Of a DNA stretch of 64,000 bases, positions 11,901-24,419 are shown piece after piece. The translations under genes were made by a program, and so were the position numbers. The notes below the pieces were generated by a model. The model did not search any database and was not told the DNA's origin. It saw only the letters and a program-made list of their open reading frames with translations. The DNA is taken from assembly GCA_017506865.1 (NCBI GenBank), contig JAFCMP010000077.1:62001-126000 (forward strand). The letters are read 5' to 3'. The stretch is from Tribonema minus (taxonomy: Eukaryota; Sar; Xanthophyceae; Tribonematales; Tribonemataceae). Each line of letters starts with the position of its first letter. Positions within the stretch are counted from its first letter, which is position 1.

Positions 11901-13011
11901 ATCGGCGGAAGCGGCGGCAGCGGCGGAAGCGGCGGCGACAGCGGCTGCGCCGGTGCTGCAGGTGCCGCGGCTGGGGACAGCAGCGCCGCACCACGGCACC
12001 CCGCCCCCCAAAGCTGCTGCTGCTGCCCTCTCCGCAGCGGCAGCGGCAGTGGCAGCCGCCGCGGGCGACGACGACCACGCAGATGCCGCGGCAGCGCGCG
12101 GCGGCTTTGGCAGCGACGCGCAGAGCCTCGTGCGGCTCGCGGCGGCGGAGCGGTCTTTTCCGCAGAACGGCGCCGCGGGAACGTTCAAGACGCCGGTCTC
12201 GGAGCGCGCGTCTGAGGAGCGGCCGACACAGACAGTGAAAGCGGAGCCCGGCAGCAGCCCCGCGGCAGCGCTCATGGCGGCGTGCGGCAGCGGCGGCATC
12301 GCCGCCACCAGAGAGCCCGGCGCCGCCGCAATGGACGTAGAAGAACCGCCGCTGTCGGCGCGCAAGGCGGCGCCGGCGCGCGACGGCGGCGGCGCCGCTG
12401 CTGCCTCCGCTGCCGCTGCCACGTCGCCACTGCCGCGCGCAATCCTGGCGGCCGCGGCGGCGCCGCCGCCGCTGCCGCGGCGCGCCGCCTTCAGCACGCC
12501 GCCGCCGTCCGCGGCGTCGCTGGACGACGACGATGACGCCAGGCACACGCCGTTCTCGGTCGCGCGGCCTGCCGCAGGGGGGCTGCTGAGGGGGCAGGGG
12601 GACGCTGCGCGCAGGGGGTGGGCGACGCCGCCGAAGCGGCAGCGCTCCGAAGACGGCTCTGCGGAATACGCTGGTCGCCTTTCCTCGGGGCAGGAGTTCG
12701 CGGCGGTCACCGGCAGCGCCGCCAGTAGCAGCGCAGCGGCGGCGGGCGCGTTGGAGGCGATGGGCTGCGGCAACGGCGGCGCCAGCAGCGCGAAAGCGGC
12801 GGCGGCAGGCGGCGCGGGCGGACCGCTGCTGACGTGCGTGAACGGCGGTGTGGCTGGCTGCGGCAGCGGCGGCGGCGGCGGCGGCTTCGGCGGCAGCAGC
12901 GGCGGCAGCGGCGGCGGCGGCGCTGCCGCGTCCTCGGTCGTTGCTAAGAGGATGCGCTTGGCTGACGATGTGCGCGGCAGCGCGGTGAAGGGCAAGTGTG
13001 TCAGCGTATGA
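8992..13011 (+). CDS. R1R2R3-type MYB transcription factor (3R-MYB)
   Basis: Exons 8992-9018, 9125-9243, 9468-9752 and 10818-13011 join in phase to a protein of 874 residues. Residues about 4-50 form R1 (KWTKAEDEKL...WRIIAGQIGNGRTETQCQHRW), 56-101 form R2 (KGPWTAKEDAKVIE...GRIGKQCRERWHNHL), and 107-154 form R3 (KEPWRDEEDRVI...GRTDNAIKNRWNS). The regularly spaced tryptophans of all three helix-turn-helix repeats are present. 3R-MYBs bind MSA/MBS-type DNA elements and in plants and animals control cell-cycle genes; that role is inferred here. The remaining 700 residues are mostly low complexity (Ala, Gly, Gln), with an acidic block (DDDDDDGEEVDEDDDE) and several Ser/Thr-Pro sites (GWATPPKRQ, HTPFSV) that could be phosphorylated. 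Intron 1 begins with GC rather than GT (gag|gcaaga). The ATG at 8992 is the first in frame after a stop at 8938-8940. Confidence 0.95.
9753..10817 (+). other. Intron 3 of the MYB gene
   Basis: This is a 1.07-kb GT-AG intron (gtgagcgc ... ccccccacag) that splits the arginine codon of the R3 motif LPGR|TDNAIK. It is rich in CpG and contains a CAG-rich stretch near 10535-10570. A long open frame runs through it into exon 4 (10069-13011), but the intron part has no MYB-like or other recognisable sequence. Confidence 0.85.
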
Positions 13012-16000
13012 TTGGCTAGGGCTTGGGGCGGCGGCTGCCTCCAACCCTAGGTAGCCGCGCTCTGAAGCCTCGCCTACCCCCATTGCGCGCCACTCAGCTG
13101 CGCGATGCGCACCCGAGCCCTAAGGAAGGCCACGTACGTGTCTTATTTCCCCCTGAGCATGCCCTTGATTGAGTGCGGAACGCGGTGGCATATCCGTTGG
13201 TTACAAAAGGTGGCACGTGCTGCGGCTTGTAGGCTAGAGGCGACGACGACCCGCGCAGCCGGCAACGGCGATTTTTACTCTGTGTCTGGTAGAAACAATG
13301 TACACATGTGCAAGTGCTACATATGCAACTGTTTGTGTTGCTGCATGTGCCGTCATTTCACTTGCGAGCGTGTTTTCGGCTCTGCACTTGGTGAACACGC
13401 GCGCAAAGCGTTCCTCGTCCTGGCTCACTGCGCCATGACGTTCGCCTTGCAATGCGCTTTAGATTGGTTGCCCTCTCTGCCGTGAAACACAGCCGGTCAG
13501 AAGCCCTGCATGCAGCAACTCTACGCTCCGCTGTCCGCACAATGCACGAGCCAACATCCTTGCCAAGTACATAGACTTCAACTCCGCGCATGCTAGGCGG
13601 TTGCATTGACACCATTGTCCTGCTCAGTCATATGTCCTCATCATATATGTGACCTCGACATTGGCTGCTTTCTCGCCGACGGACGCGCGCGCGGCTCCCT
13701 GAGCGCTGAGTGCACGAGGCTGCACACAGGCATTGCGCGTGGGCTTTGGTTGAGGCTCAGCAGTTGAGAGGCTGCCTGCTGCGCGACGCGCCAATTGGCC
13801 GCTGGCCGCCTGCAGGCGCTTCGAGCATAGGGTATGTATGCACTAAGCATTGACCATCTCATATTCCAACAGGTGCCGTCCAAGACGCAGTAAAGTGCAG
13901 TGCAGACTAGGCTGCTTGCTGCAGAGGAGCAAACTTGACGATGGCAGACGACACCGGCACTCCCTTGGGGGCTTTATGAGTGCAAGTCCATACGCAATGC
14001 ACGAGCGGTTGCGGCCACGGGAGTGGTGATCAGAGAACCACGCAAAGCATGAGTGGCCTACTCAATTCGCTGCGACTGCATGATATCATACAGTCCACCG
14101 GGGATGCTTCGCGCTGTCGGCGTACAATGTAAACCAGACCAGCACATACATGCCGCCCTTCTCATACATGTTGCCCCATACGGGGCAGTGAAGCGGTAGC
14201 ATGCCAACAGGGGCCGGCGCGTGCAGTACAGGCAGACATTGTGGCATGTGGCCATGTGTAGGTGCACATGTCATGGTATAATCGTGTGGCGCGATGTATT
14301 TTGATTTGCGCGATGTACTTCACAGGTTGTACCTAGGCGTGGCATAGAGTCAGCTGTAACTGCAGAATTCATGCATATAGAGGCAAGTTGCCATGCGGGA
14401 AGTATGGCCAGTATGTATGCCCTGTACGCTTCTCATATATCACACAGCAGCCCTGAAAGACCATTGCGGCGGCAGTGCAGGCAGTAGTGCACGCAGCCAC
14501 AACAACACTGCGATGTGCGATTCACGAAGACCAACCTGCTGCATTCATGATGAGATTTGAGCTCCTTCGGGAGAGGCAGTGTTTCACCTGCGGGGGGCAA
14601 AATGATCAGGCGACAGACACATCAGGCGACACGAAATTTGAGCAGTTTGTGTGAAGTTGGTGCCGACTTGCTGTGCACGCGCGTAGCAGAAGCAGGTGGA
14701 GGCTTCATCTTCTACACTAATGATTGAAAAGGGGTCGAGCAAGTGCTGACGCTCCTTGTTGCATCGAATGGCAGCCCTGGCGGCGGATATGCCACTTCAA
14801 GAACGTCAACTTGGCGCTAGCGCTACAGCTGGGGCTAGCCTTCTTGCTGGCGTCTCTTACAGGCAGCAGATGTTGGCCATGCTTCAGATTTTTGCCGCAA
14901 ACGAAGTTGCACCAGCCTTGCAGAAAACGGCGTGCGCAGCAGCTCACAACTGGATGTTGCCGGGCGGCGCGGCATCGCTTATAGAGCTGACGACAAGCTG
15001 CGGCGTTGATGCCAGGGAGATCATCAAGCGCTGGCGATAATGGAAAAGGAGAAAACATGGCACAGGAGCTTGTGGCGCGCTGTGGAAGCTGCTGCGCAGT
15101 GAGGTGCTCCTGCTGGAGGCGCGGCCAGCGAAAGGAGGTGCTGCTGTCGGAGGCTTCTGGAGTGGAAGTGTTGTGCGCCTGCACTGACGTCTCAGGCGAG
15201 CTGCTGGATTCTGCGCTCGCACAGGCTGAGCAATCACGCATTGCATCACAGCTGACGTGCTCTTCTGACACCTGCCAGAAGGCCTGCTCTCTGTTGCAGT
15301 CACTTGACAGCTCGCGCAGATCTGCTGCCGCAGCTGCTCGTGGCATGCCCGTGCGTCGCTACTTAGTGATGACGCATAGCTGACGGCGGCGCGCGGTGAA
15401 ACAGCTCAGTGACGGTGCACAACATACGCTGCGCCCACATTCGCTAGCGGTAATGTGCATATGCATCACCATGCAGTGGCGGTGCGCACGCGTGCTGCCC
15501 CACCATTGAAGCATGCTAGCAGCGGCGGCGCGCATATGCATGGCTGTTCATGGAGGTGCCGGAGGCGCGCACATGCACTGTCACCTTGTGTAGCTGCGGA
15601 AGTGCACATGCACTTTACTGATATTGCAGCCGCACGTGGGAGCAGCGGGGCGGGGGGGGGTCACGTGTTACACGTTGCTGCCTTTGGACTGGCACTGGCA
15701 CGCACGCGCACTGCAATGCCGCACATGAAATCTGGTGGCGTTGTGCAGGTGCGGTGCTGCACATATATGTGGTGTGCATCAGTGCTTTGCCCATTGGTAA
15801 CGCGGCACGCATCCGCAGCGCTGCCCATATCGCTGCCCAGGCACCTGGTGGCGGTGTTGCATTTGCATTCCGTACGATGTGTCTCTGCAGCGCGCCCGCA
15901 AGCTTCCACTCTTCGAAGCCTCCTGTGGCTGGTAGCGGGTGCCACGCTGCGCACAGGCAGCAGAGCTTGCTTGCCTGGGCGGCGGCACACACTGTGCTGC

Positions 16001-17800
16001 TTGGCTTGCACTTGAAATGCATGTCAGCTTGCAACTTGAAGGTGCAACAACTGTTTTGCTGCAGCAAGTGCTAGGTGTGCGTAGCTTGTTGAGTCCATCG
16101 CACTGCTCACAAATGTCATATGGATTTATGGCCTCTGATCAGCGGTGCGGATGTGCTACTGTTAGGGGCCATTCTAATGCGAGCATGAGGGTTTAAGGGA
16201 GTTGCCCTAACTTGAAGTAGCATCAGGGCCAATTGAGCAGCTGAGCGTTCTGCTTGTGCAATACTCTTGTTTCATCAGGTGTGCAGTGTAAATCACAAAT
16301 GCACATCGCAGGTTGTGTGCGCAAATGCTTCACAACGTAATGAACACCAATGTGGACAACTGTGGCATGAATGGCGCTGCTTTTGCATGAATTCTGCAGC
16401 TGTGACCAGGCAACGGCTGTTACATGCGCTGTGCTGCACATCTTCATAGATTCGCAAACTAGATGCAGAAAAAAAATTGAGCTTGCAGCCGCGCTGCGCG
16501 CAGCTGGCACACCCGCAGCGGCGGCAGCGAATTTAGCCAAAAATACTTCTTTTTCCTTCTCTTCTTCCCCTTTTTTTTCCCCTCAAACCCCCATGCTAAA
16601 AATTTGCCTCATTCTCATCTTCACGCACAATATTGCCAAGACGCCACTGCATACACGCAACGCCAGTACTGCGTTGGCAGCGGCGGGTCGCAAAATAGCG
16701 CACGCTACACAGACTAGCAAACCATGGGTGCAGAAACACGCATGCTACACGAACCAGCAAGCCATGGGCGCATCATGCATACATACCTCCGCACGTCACA
16801 GCAGCACCACACAGCTCCGCAGCAAGGTGCACAATGTGAAGCAGATGAAGCGCAGAGTCGCAGCGCACGCGGCAAAGGGACGCCTTGAAGTTGCGAGCGC
16901 AGTCATCGGGTGTGTCTCATTCAGAACTTGCGTGCCCTCACACCAGGCGCCCCGCCAATCGCCGCCGCCGCGTCGTCATTACCAAGAATTGAGTCCGTTG
17001 CACGCGCGGCCGCAGAATCGTGGTCAAATGCTGCCCACTCTTCAAGCGAGCAGCCGTTTTTACTCTACAGGTGGAGGCACCCGCGACCCTGGACGTTCAC
17101 GCCCAGGGGGCGACTCTCCTACTTCAAGTGAAGTTCTTGCGGCCGCCGTTCTGTATGCACGCGTTGCTCTATACTAAGTAGATCGGGAAAGACCCTGGCC
17201 CCCGCTCTCCCTGCGTATACCCTAATTACCCCCTCGCGTGCGTGCGCAGACACACACATCGGCAGTGCTCATGCACTGCATGCCGTGGCATATTATCCCC
17301 CCCCCCCCCCCCCCCCTCCCACCCACAGACGCTCCACAAGAGAGAGGCTTGGGTGGAGAGGGGGGGGGGCGGCGTGACCGAGGCAGCAACTTTTGGCCAC
17401 GGTTGGCCTGCCCTTACTGGCTGCACAGGCAACTGCAGCCAGCATCCTACTTGAGTTTTCTGGAAATCGCATTGCGGAACGAGGGCATCTGGACTGTGCC
17501 AGCAGTGGCGGCCGGGCATTCATGTAGATTGCGGTGACCCATGCGACAGGAGTCTGGCTCTCGAGTACATACTGAACCCCCCGCATCCGCCCCCCCCTGC
17601 CTTAACATGGTACAATCACTGCGCAGCTGGTACAATCACTGCGCAGCGCCCCGTGCATACGCGGTGCTGCCAAAATGCGGGCCACCGAGGAGCGCTGCCA
17701 TACGGGCCGGACGACCCTGCGCGCACGTCACGCTGCGCGGCGGCGGCGGCGGCACCGCTTCTGAGCGCTGCTGCCGCCACCGCGCGGAGCACTGCCGCAC
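13012..17800. other. Long intergenic region, no confident gene
   Basis: The first few hundred bases should be the 3' untranslated region of the MYB gene. Beyond that I see scattered short open frames on both strands. A 15430-15640 stretch is rich in gcatatgcat and gtgcacatg phrases. Poly-C/poly-G runs lie at 15650-15660 and 17297-17317. The best coding candidate is listed separately at 14765-15040. A frame at 16371-17177 (268 codons) is open but shows no domain and is probably chance. Confidence 0.4.
14765..15040 (+). CDS. Possible small helical protein, unrecognised
   Basis: The frame from the ATG at about 14771 to the TAA at 15038-15040 reads like a genuine helical peptide (phrases AALAADMPLQERQL, YRQQMLAMLQIFAAN, REIIKRWR) of about 90 residues. 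I recognise no family. A second open frame in a different phase follows directly (15006-15383; phrases GELLDSALAQAEQS, KACSLLQSLDSS). The two could be parts of one decayed or spliced gene, but I found no splice pair that joins them cleanly. The opposite strand is also open here (14717-15346), which weakens the call. Confidence 0.25.
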   Translation, partial: RMAALAADMPLQERQLGASATAGASLLAGVSYRQQMLAMLQIFAANEVAPALQKTACAAAHNWMLPGGAASLIELTTSCGVDAREIIKRWR

Positions 17801-19574
17801 TTACAAGGACAGCAGCGATGCCGTCGCCGCCGCCGCCGCGCCGTACACGGCGGCGGGCGACGCAATGCCGGCATCGAAACCCTCGGCGCTACCGCCGCTG
17901 CCGCCGCTGCTGCCGCTGCCGCCGCTGCTGCCGCTGCTGGCGAGGCTGCTGCTGTAGGCGGCGAGGCGGCGCAGGCGGCGGCGCGCGACGGGTGCGGAGT
18001 AGTAGTCGACGCCCATGTCCTCGTCGGAGTCGTCGAGCAGCGCGGGCGTGCCGCTCGCGAGCAGCGCCTTGTGCAGGCTGGGGGAGATGCCGTAGCGGTC
18101 AAAGTCGGTGTGGAGGGGGGGCAGGGGGTCGGGGGGGAGGGCCTCGTAGGACAGGGGGATGGTGTAGATGGCGGCGCCGGCGTTGTTGTGCTCCTTGAAG
18201 CTGGAGGGCCAGGCGTTGGCGAGGCTGCTCGGGGGCGCGGGGGGGGGGTGGGGGGAAGGGGCAAAGGGGGGGGGGCTTGAGCACTAATTCGTGTTCAATA
18301 TGAAGCTCTCGAGGTGTAGTGGCAGTGTGTAGCTACTCGCGAGACCTCCACGTTGAGGTATGAGCATGTTAGAGACGGGGCATTCAACAGCTCTGCTTGC
18401 AGCGCCAGCCGGGCGTGCACTGGCGCTGCTCAGTGCCGGAGCGACTGATGTTGAAGTAGCCCGCGTGAGTGCGATATCGTGAATGAAGTTCAAGATGAGT
18501 GATCTGAAACAGTAGCAGCACTCAGCGTGCATGGTACGCAGCGAAATCACAACTGCAGCGATCGGTCTGCGTGGCCGCACTTGGTGGCCACCGAGGCAGC
18601 CGGTGCTCAGTGTGAGTGCCTGCGTCGCGCACACAAGGGCGGGGTGTGTGTGTGTGCACATACATACCCTCAGGAACCGTTGCCCTGTTAAATTGCCAAC
18701 TTTGCGCATTACTCTGGCGCGCTGCAACAGACTGGGGCCCCGGCGCGCCAGCAAAGTGACAATATGCATGATCAAAAAGCGTGAACTTCCTCGAACTCGA
18801 GTTCCCTGCGTGGGCATTACCTGAAGTCATTGTCAGGGTCAACCGGCTCTGGCTCCGCGACATACTGACTGCTCACTGGTGGGCTGGAGTTATATTCGCC
18901 TTGGTCCTCCATGTCGTCGATGCCGCCGTCCCCGAATGCGAGCAGGTCGCCATCGCGCTTGCGCTTGTTCAGCAGGCTCCGGAACCCGGTGCCCCCCGAG
19001 GGCTGCCTCTGCAGCGACCCGGGCGCAGCGAAGTGGGGCACAGCTGCGCTCGGCCCTGACGGCCTCCTGCTGTGGCCCATGTCCAGAGCGATTGCCGCTG
19101 GGGCGCGGCGGTCGGCGTCGGCAGGCCGCGTGTCGCTTTCAGCGGGCAGGGCGGAGGAAGGCTGGGGCTGCGGCTGGTCGGAGTGCTTGAGGCGAACGTG
19201 CAGATTCAGGGAGGAGGCGTTGCCGTACCCCTTGAAGCAGTGCTGGCACGTGTGCTTCCTGTCGACTTCGTGGGCGCGCCTGAGGAGATGGAGCAGGTGG
19301 CAGGGCAAGCAGCGCAGCGCTGAGTGAAGCTGGCGGTGCTACCGCGCAACGCGCCCCGGCATCACGCAATCAGTAGCCAAAGGTTCAATTGGACGGCGCG
19401 CCGCAGAGCGCCATGCGAGACTCAGTTGGCATGCTGCACCCACGCTGTTGGTGAAGGGAAAAGTGGCATCTATGATCTAGCGAGCTGCACTCACTTCCTC
19501 GGGCGCTTGTACTGCTGCTTCATGCGGGAGCTCGATGCTGCGAGCGCTGAGGTCCTAGGCGCCGGAGGCTTCAT
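17801..19574 (-). CDS. C2H2 zinc-finger protein
   Basis: Exons on the minus strand are 19574-19495, 19279-18821 and 18224-17801, joined in phase (donors GTGAGT and GTAATG) to 320 residues. A basic N-terminus (KQQYKRPRKR) leads into one C2H2 finger at about residues 35-58: CQHC, then the linker and helix GYGNASSLNLHVRLKH. A stretch like RKR...LNKRKRDG could be a nuclear localisation signal. Downstream are acidic residues (DDSDEDMG) and Ser/Gly/Ala-rich low complexity. A DNA-binding regulator is likely but the target is unknown. The ATG at 19574 directly follows a CAG, so an upstream exon with further fingers is possible. The final TAA overlaps a perfect GTAAGT, so the exon could instead splice onward. 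Confidence 0.78.
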
Positions 19575-22500
19575 CTGCGCAGAGAACGCGAGAGATGGCG
19601 ATTGCGTGTGAGTGATGTGCACGCCAAAGCCATCTGTCTTCAACCTGACTGGCGAAAAATCTGCATGCTACTCTCGCAGCGCAGGCGCACGTGAAGCGCT
19701 AGTCGGGGCGCGTGGAGGACAGCGACCATCATTGCCACCAGAGCACATGGTGCGTCCCTCGATAGAGCCATGGCGACCATGCACGGTAGCACCGCCAGCC
19801 GCCAAGCCCCGGCAAAATTATTCAAACATGCTCCTCCGACCTACCTCTACCTCTGTCTTCGTGTTGACGACGACCGCGCGCTATGTCGCTGTCGGTGATG
19901 TTCCTGTTTGACTGCGGTCACGTGTAGAGAGTTAGCGGCACACTTTGCACCGACGTCAACGCCGCCCGCGAGAGCTTGCTCCTGATTTAGGCGAGCGGCT
20001 GTTCACATACATACCCAAAAAAAAATGGCTGGCGAACTTTATTCTGCCTGTTGTGGCACTGGAGTACATGTACACCGGATGTGTATCACGGCCGCGGAGC
20101 GTGCAACCCTGGCTTGGAGAGGTGCAAGCAGGTTGGAGAGCGAGCGCAGCCATCGAACCAACGTGAGGATCTCAGGCTTTAGCTATAGCGTACCTCGCAG
20201 CAGTCGAGGCTCGACGCTTGCTCATCGCCCCAAAGCGGCGGCGGCTGCTATGCAGCTGACGAGACTTGGCAGCGCAACGTCCTTGCCTCATCAAATCAGT
20301 GCCGCTTTTATTCTCTTGCGAGCAAACGAACGTCGGTACAATGCATACAGGATATTTCTGATGTGTAGAGTTTGACTCTGTGCGTGCGTGCGGACAGGGC
20401 AGCGGGGGCCCTCCTTCATGAATGGCTAGCGATCGTCGCTTTAAAGTTTTGTGCAATATCACCACCTCGCCAGCATCGTTGTTGCTGTTCACGCGCAAGT
20501 GATCTTGTTGGTTTCGGTTTATCCTTGTACTACGATAAACGTGGCGCAGGTAAGACCTCAGCACATATGGCACTGCCGCATTTGTACAGTGTTATGATGG
20601 TCACCGTGGGCGAGACTCATCATTCTTGCCGACAGCTTTGCGGCTACTAGAGCCTTGCAACAGTACTCGCTTTGCAGCGACTGGTTGAACCACTGCTTCG
20701 GTCAACAGGAATTCCTACACGCAATATCATCATGAGCATGGAGCGTGTCTCAGTCTCAGGCACAGCAGACTTTGTAGCGACTGAGTACTGCTTCAGCAAA
20801 TAATCTGCATCCCACAACAAAAATGGGTATGCGAACTATGGGGCCTGAGCAAATGTCATGGCGTGTATTCTGAGAGGCTTGTGGAATTGACGCTCAGAAT
20901 GGTGTGCGTGTTGTAGATATAGACATTATCCACACCAGCTTTGATGTCTACTTGACACCTGTACAGGAACCTGGAGAGAAAATCACCTTCATCACCTGAC
21001 AGGTGGTGTCATCGCCCCCTGTTCTCGCCTCCTTCACACTCTCATTGTGCAGGTTTCAGTGATGCCCTTGTATATTACAAGTTTGGCCTAGTTGAGCGCT
21101 TTAATTTGTACCGTGTCATTTCACAACCGTTGAACCTGCGTGTGGGTGTTGTGGGTCTGTCCTGCAGCACTTTCTGCAACGGCACTATTCGGCATGCGGC
21201 CTGAAAACAGAAGGGGGCAGCGCTCGGCACTGTGCTGAGCATCAACAGCATATACATGGGCATGCTGCAGCATTCATATGTGCTTTGACTCTTGCCGTGC
21301 TTGCAGGTGATTGCAGCGAGCGTGGGTGACAATGCGTACGCGCTGTTCCCAGAGTATTGCAGAGGCATCAACATATATGCACCATGGAACACAGCGACTG
21401 TCACAGGCTGGGGCGCAGACTGGCAGCTTGAAGTTCAACAAAGCTCACGGCGTGTGCAAAAGATGCGTCAGCGACGCCAAGCCACCATACGACTGCCGGC
21501 AATGCCTACAAGCGCACCACTTCTGAAATGGTGTTTGTGCCAGCGATGATGAGCACTGCTGTCAACACAGCGACATGCAAAGAGCACCAGTTGGCGCCAG
21601 CGGCTACCGATGCGGGGGGAGTTGCGGTAAGCGCAGGCACGTCGCGCTTTACGGAGCACAATACGTGACAGCACCAGCGGTCAAGTGGTGACCAAATGTC
21701 AGTCTACCCGCCCACTGCAGTTAAAGTTGAAGTCGTCCATGGCGCTGGCTCCACATGCCGTTGGCTCCACATGTCGTTTGCGAAGTAAGTGCAGTTCAGG
21801 GCGTACCGACGGACAGGCAGAGTCCGTGTGTCAGGCATGTGCCATGATGGCCAGAATGTACATTTCATGCATGGCGATATTGAGCGGGTGGATGCGCACT
21901 CACTGACTGAGTGAGAGATGAGACCTAGCAGCGCTGTGGTGATATGCCCGACGAACGGGGTGTCTGACTCTGCCCCCCCTCCTGCCAAGAGCCGAAGCCA
22001 TAGGCATTTGCTGAAGTGCTGTGAGCGCTCAATTACTTCTCTGGCAGAGCCATACTAGATTGCTTTCCGAGAACGGTTCTCAAACCCGGCAGCCCTCGGC
22101 GTGCCTTGGCCGCAATGCCAGACCCATAATCAACTCCACCTGCTGTGTCCGGCGCTGAAGGGGGGGGGGGGGATGCACCTTTTTCTCCGGTTCCAGCTGC
22201 AGGCGTTGGTATTGCACCTGTAGTTTTAGCTACGTCTCCGATCGGTTCTGACACGAGCAGCAGCCGATATCAGTGGCTCACACACTGCAGTGTGGTCTCT
22301 GCCCTCTCTCACTGCCAGCAACACTGCAGTGCCAGTGATGGCCCAGGACAACACCATTTGCATCATGGCCATGTGGAAAAGGCAGCGTCCGTCACTTGAG
22401 CTTCATAGGATGGATCCATTTTGCATGGCAGCCGTATGCTCTTGTGTCATGTCATGCGCTCACTTGGGTGCCAGCATGATAGTGGCAGTGTGTGCGTACG

Positions 22501-23391
22501 CGAACGTGATGCACTACACATGCACAATTTGTGCAGAACAAATGCTGACAGTTGTAGCCACGACAGGCGTGATGGCCTCTTGGCTGATGTCTGCATCAAA
22601 AAACTGGCGCCGCTTCAAGTTGTATCACCGTGATAGGCAGCTCACATTGCAACTCACTTTGCCATGCCACAGATACGAAGCCCATAGCATCAGCGCTAAC
22701 ACATACCACCCAGACAGCATGCATGGCTTCACAATTACATGCCTATCGTCAATGTCACAGGGGGGCATTCATCACCCCTCACATTGGCCTGCAAGTCTGC
22801 ACAAGATGCTGTCTGTGTGAGCTCGTGTTCTGGACTGTGTTGGATACATGTGAAGGCATAAGGTGTGATGTGAGTATCGCGCGGTCATCATGGCAACGTG
22901 TGCAACGATTTGAGCAACCGATGACCACTGGCAGGAGTGCAGCGGCCGACGTCAGCATGCTCAGAGTGCACATGATCGAACTGCAGCAGCTGTTTCAACA
23001 TGTGGTATTTCTGCTGGCCATGAACATGTGTGGCTCACTAAGGTACTAGATCTATTATAGCAGAAATTTCATGGGCACAAGCGGGGCAGCATGTGTGTAC
23101 CCATCGCAAGCACTTCTCAAAGTGTCCACTGAGCTTGGGGGTTACCCCAAGCACCGTGACTGAGTGATGCAAAGTTGTGAACGACATAACGCTTGTGACA
23201 CGAGTTTGCAACGTCTGCAAAAGCTTTCAAAATGCCTGATCACGAATAATTCCACAAACCTTACCAACAAAACCCGACAGAAAACAGACAAACCAAGGCG
23301 GGGCGCAACTTCCACCAAAGAAACTTCAAGTCCTAACTTGAAGTCTGACAGAAAAAACCGACGACACGACTTTGCTGACTGCCGGAGCTGA

Positions 23392-23475
<84 letters not shown>

Positions 23476-24419
23476 AGCAGCGCAAGGAAGCGAATCTGCG
23501 GATTGTGGGTTGCTTGTGGCCTGTACCTTCTCGGGAGAAGTCTGTTGCACAAGGTACGCAGCAAAACCGAAACACTGATCATTCATCCTTGTGCTCTAAG
23601 CTGGGTGTAGGCATTCTCTGCGTCTCCTTGCACAGCTGAAGGCACACAATACTATCTGCACTAGTGACATACGCCTGGAGGATCACATCGTTTGCAGTCA
23701 GGCTATCTGTCCAAGTAGGCCGGTGCAAGGTGCATACTTTACGATCTTCATAGCACGCAATGGCAACGCCATGCCCTCAGCTTCCTGCAACGCCACAGTA
23801 GCTGAATGAGAGACAGAGAACGCGCTTCATTCAAGAAGACCACGGTCTTGTGAAGTACAATCGGTTTGATGATTTGCTTCGCTGGTTTTCTTGCAACCAT
23901 CTGGTTGAAGTCACATTCAATGTTGCTATGGCATTCAAGTGGAGAGCTCGCACATTTCGCTGCACCTGCAGCTAGTGCCAGCTTCTCAGCGCAACATCTC
24001 ACCATCACGCCAATGATGCATACTTCTATGAATGTATTGCAGCACACCCACTCAATATTCACTACTGCTTCACTTGCCTCACCACATCTCACCCAATCGC
24101 AATCGCCTAGAAGAAGCTGAAGTTCAGGAAGAAGCCCAAAAAATTGCACACCCGTAGAATATGCACGGCAGTGCTGAGCGATGTCACCTGTTTAGCACGA
24201 ATATTAGCAACATTGCGCCTCGTCGCCACACGCAGCTGCGCCAATCGTGGCGCTGTGGCGAGTCGCTGACACACACAATACCTGAAACATGAGAACTGCA
24301 ACATCAGACACTGACTCTGATGCACCTTTGTCCGTGACACCGGGCGTACCGCGCATGCTCCCCCGGCCAGTGCCGTTGACAGCAAAGCTAGCCGATGCCC
24401 CATGTTGTGAACCGAGAGT
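19575..24419. other. Intergenic region, no confident gene
   Basis: This holds only weak open frames of 60-180 codons on both strands, none with recognisable motifs. A GA microsatellite at 23402-23474 (listed separately) produces artificial Leu-Ser and Arg-Glu frames. The rest is moderate-GC sequence with many TGCA and CATG words and scattered TTGAAGT/ACTTCAA motifs. The minus-strand frame at 23748-24149 is the most protein-like, but I cannot support it. Confidence 0.4.
23402..23474 (+). repeat. (GA)n microsatellite
   Basis: An uninterrupted GA dinucleotide run of about 73 bp, preceded by a short GT run at 23391-23401. Confidence 0.98.

Noticed and set aside
11280-12995. 571-codon minus-strand frame opposite MYB exon 4, plus several 100-500-codon relatives
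   Set aside because: Shadow of the GC-rich, low-complexity coding exon on the other strand. It is Ala/Pro/Arg-rich with no domain, while the plus strand carries the MYB protein in phase with its upstream exons.
16371-17177. 268-codon plus-strand frame
   Set aside because: No recognisable motif, mixed composition and competing frames. The strong acceptor at about 17068 does not join to any exon I can identify.
23142-23639. Frames rich in Leu-Ser or Arg-Glu
   Set aside because: Direct translation of the GA microsatellite at 23402-23474.
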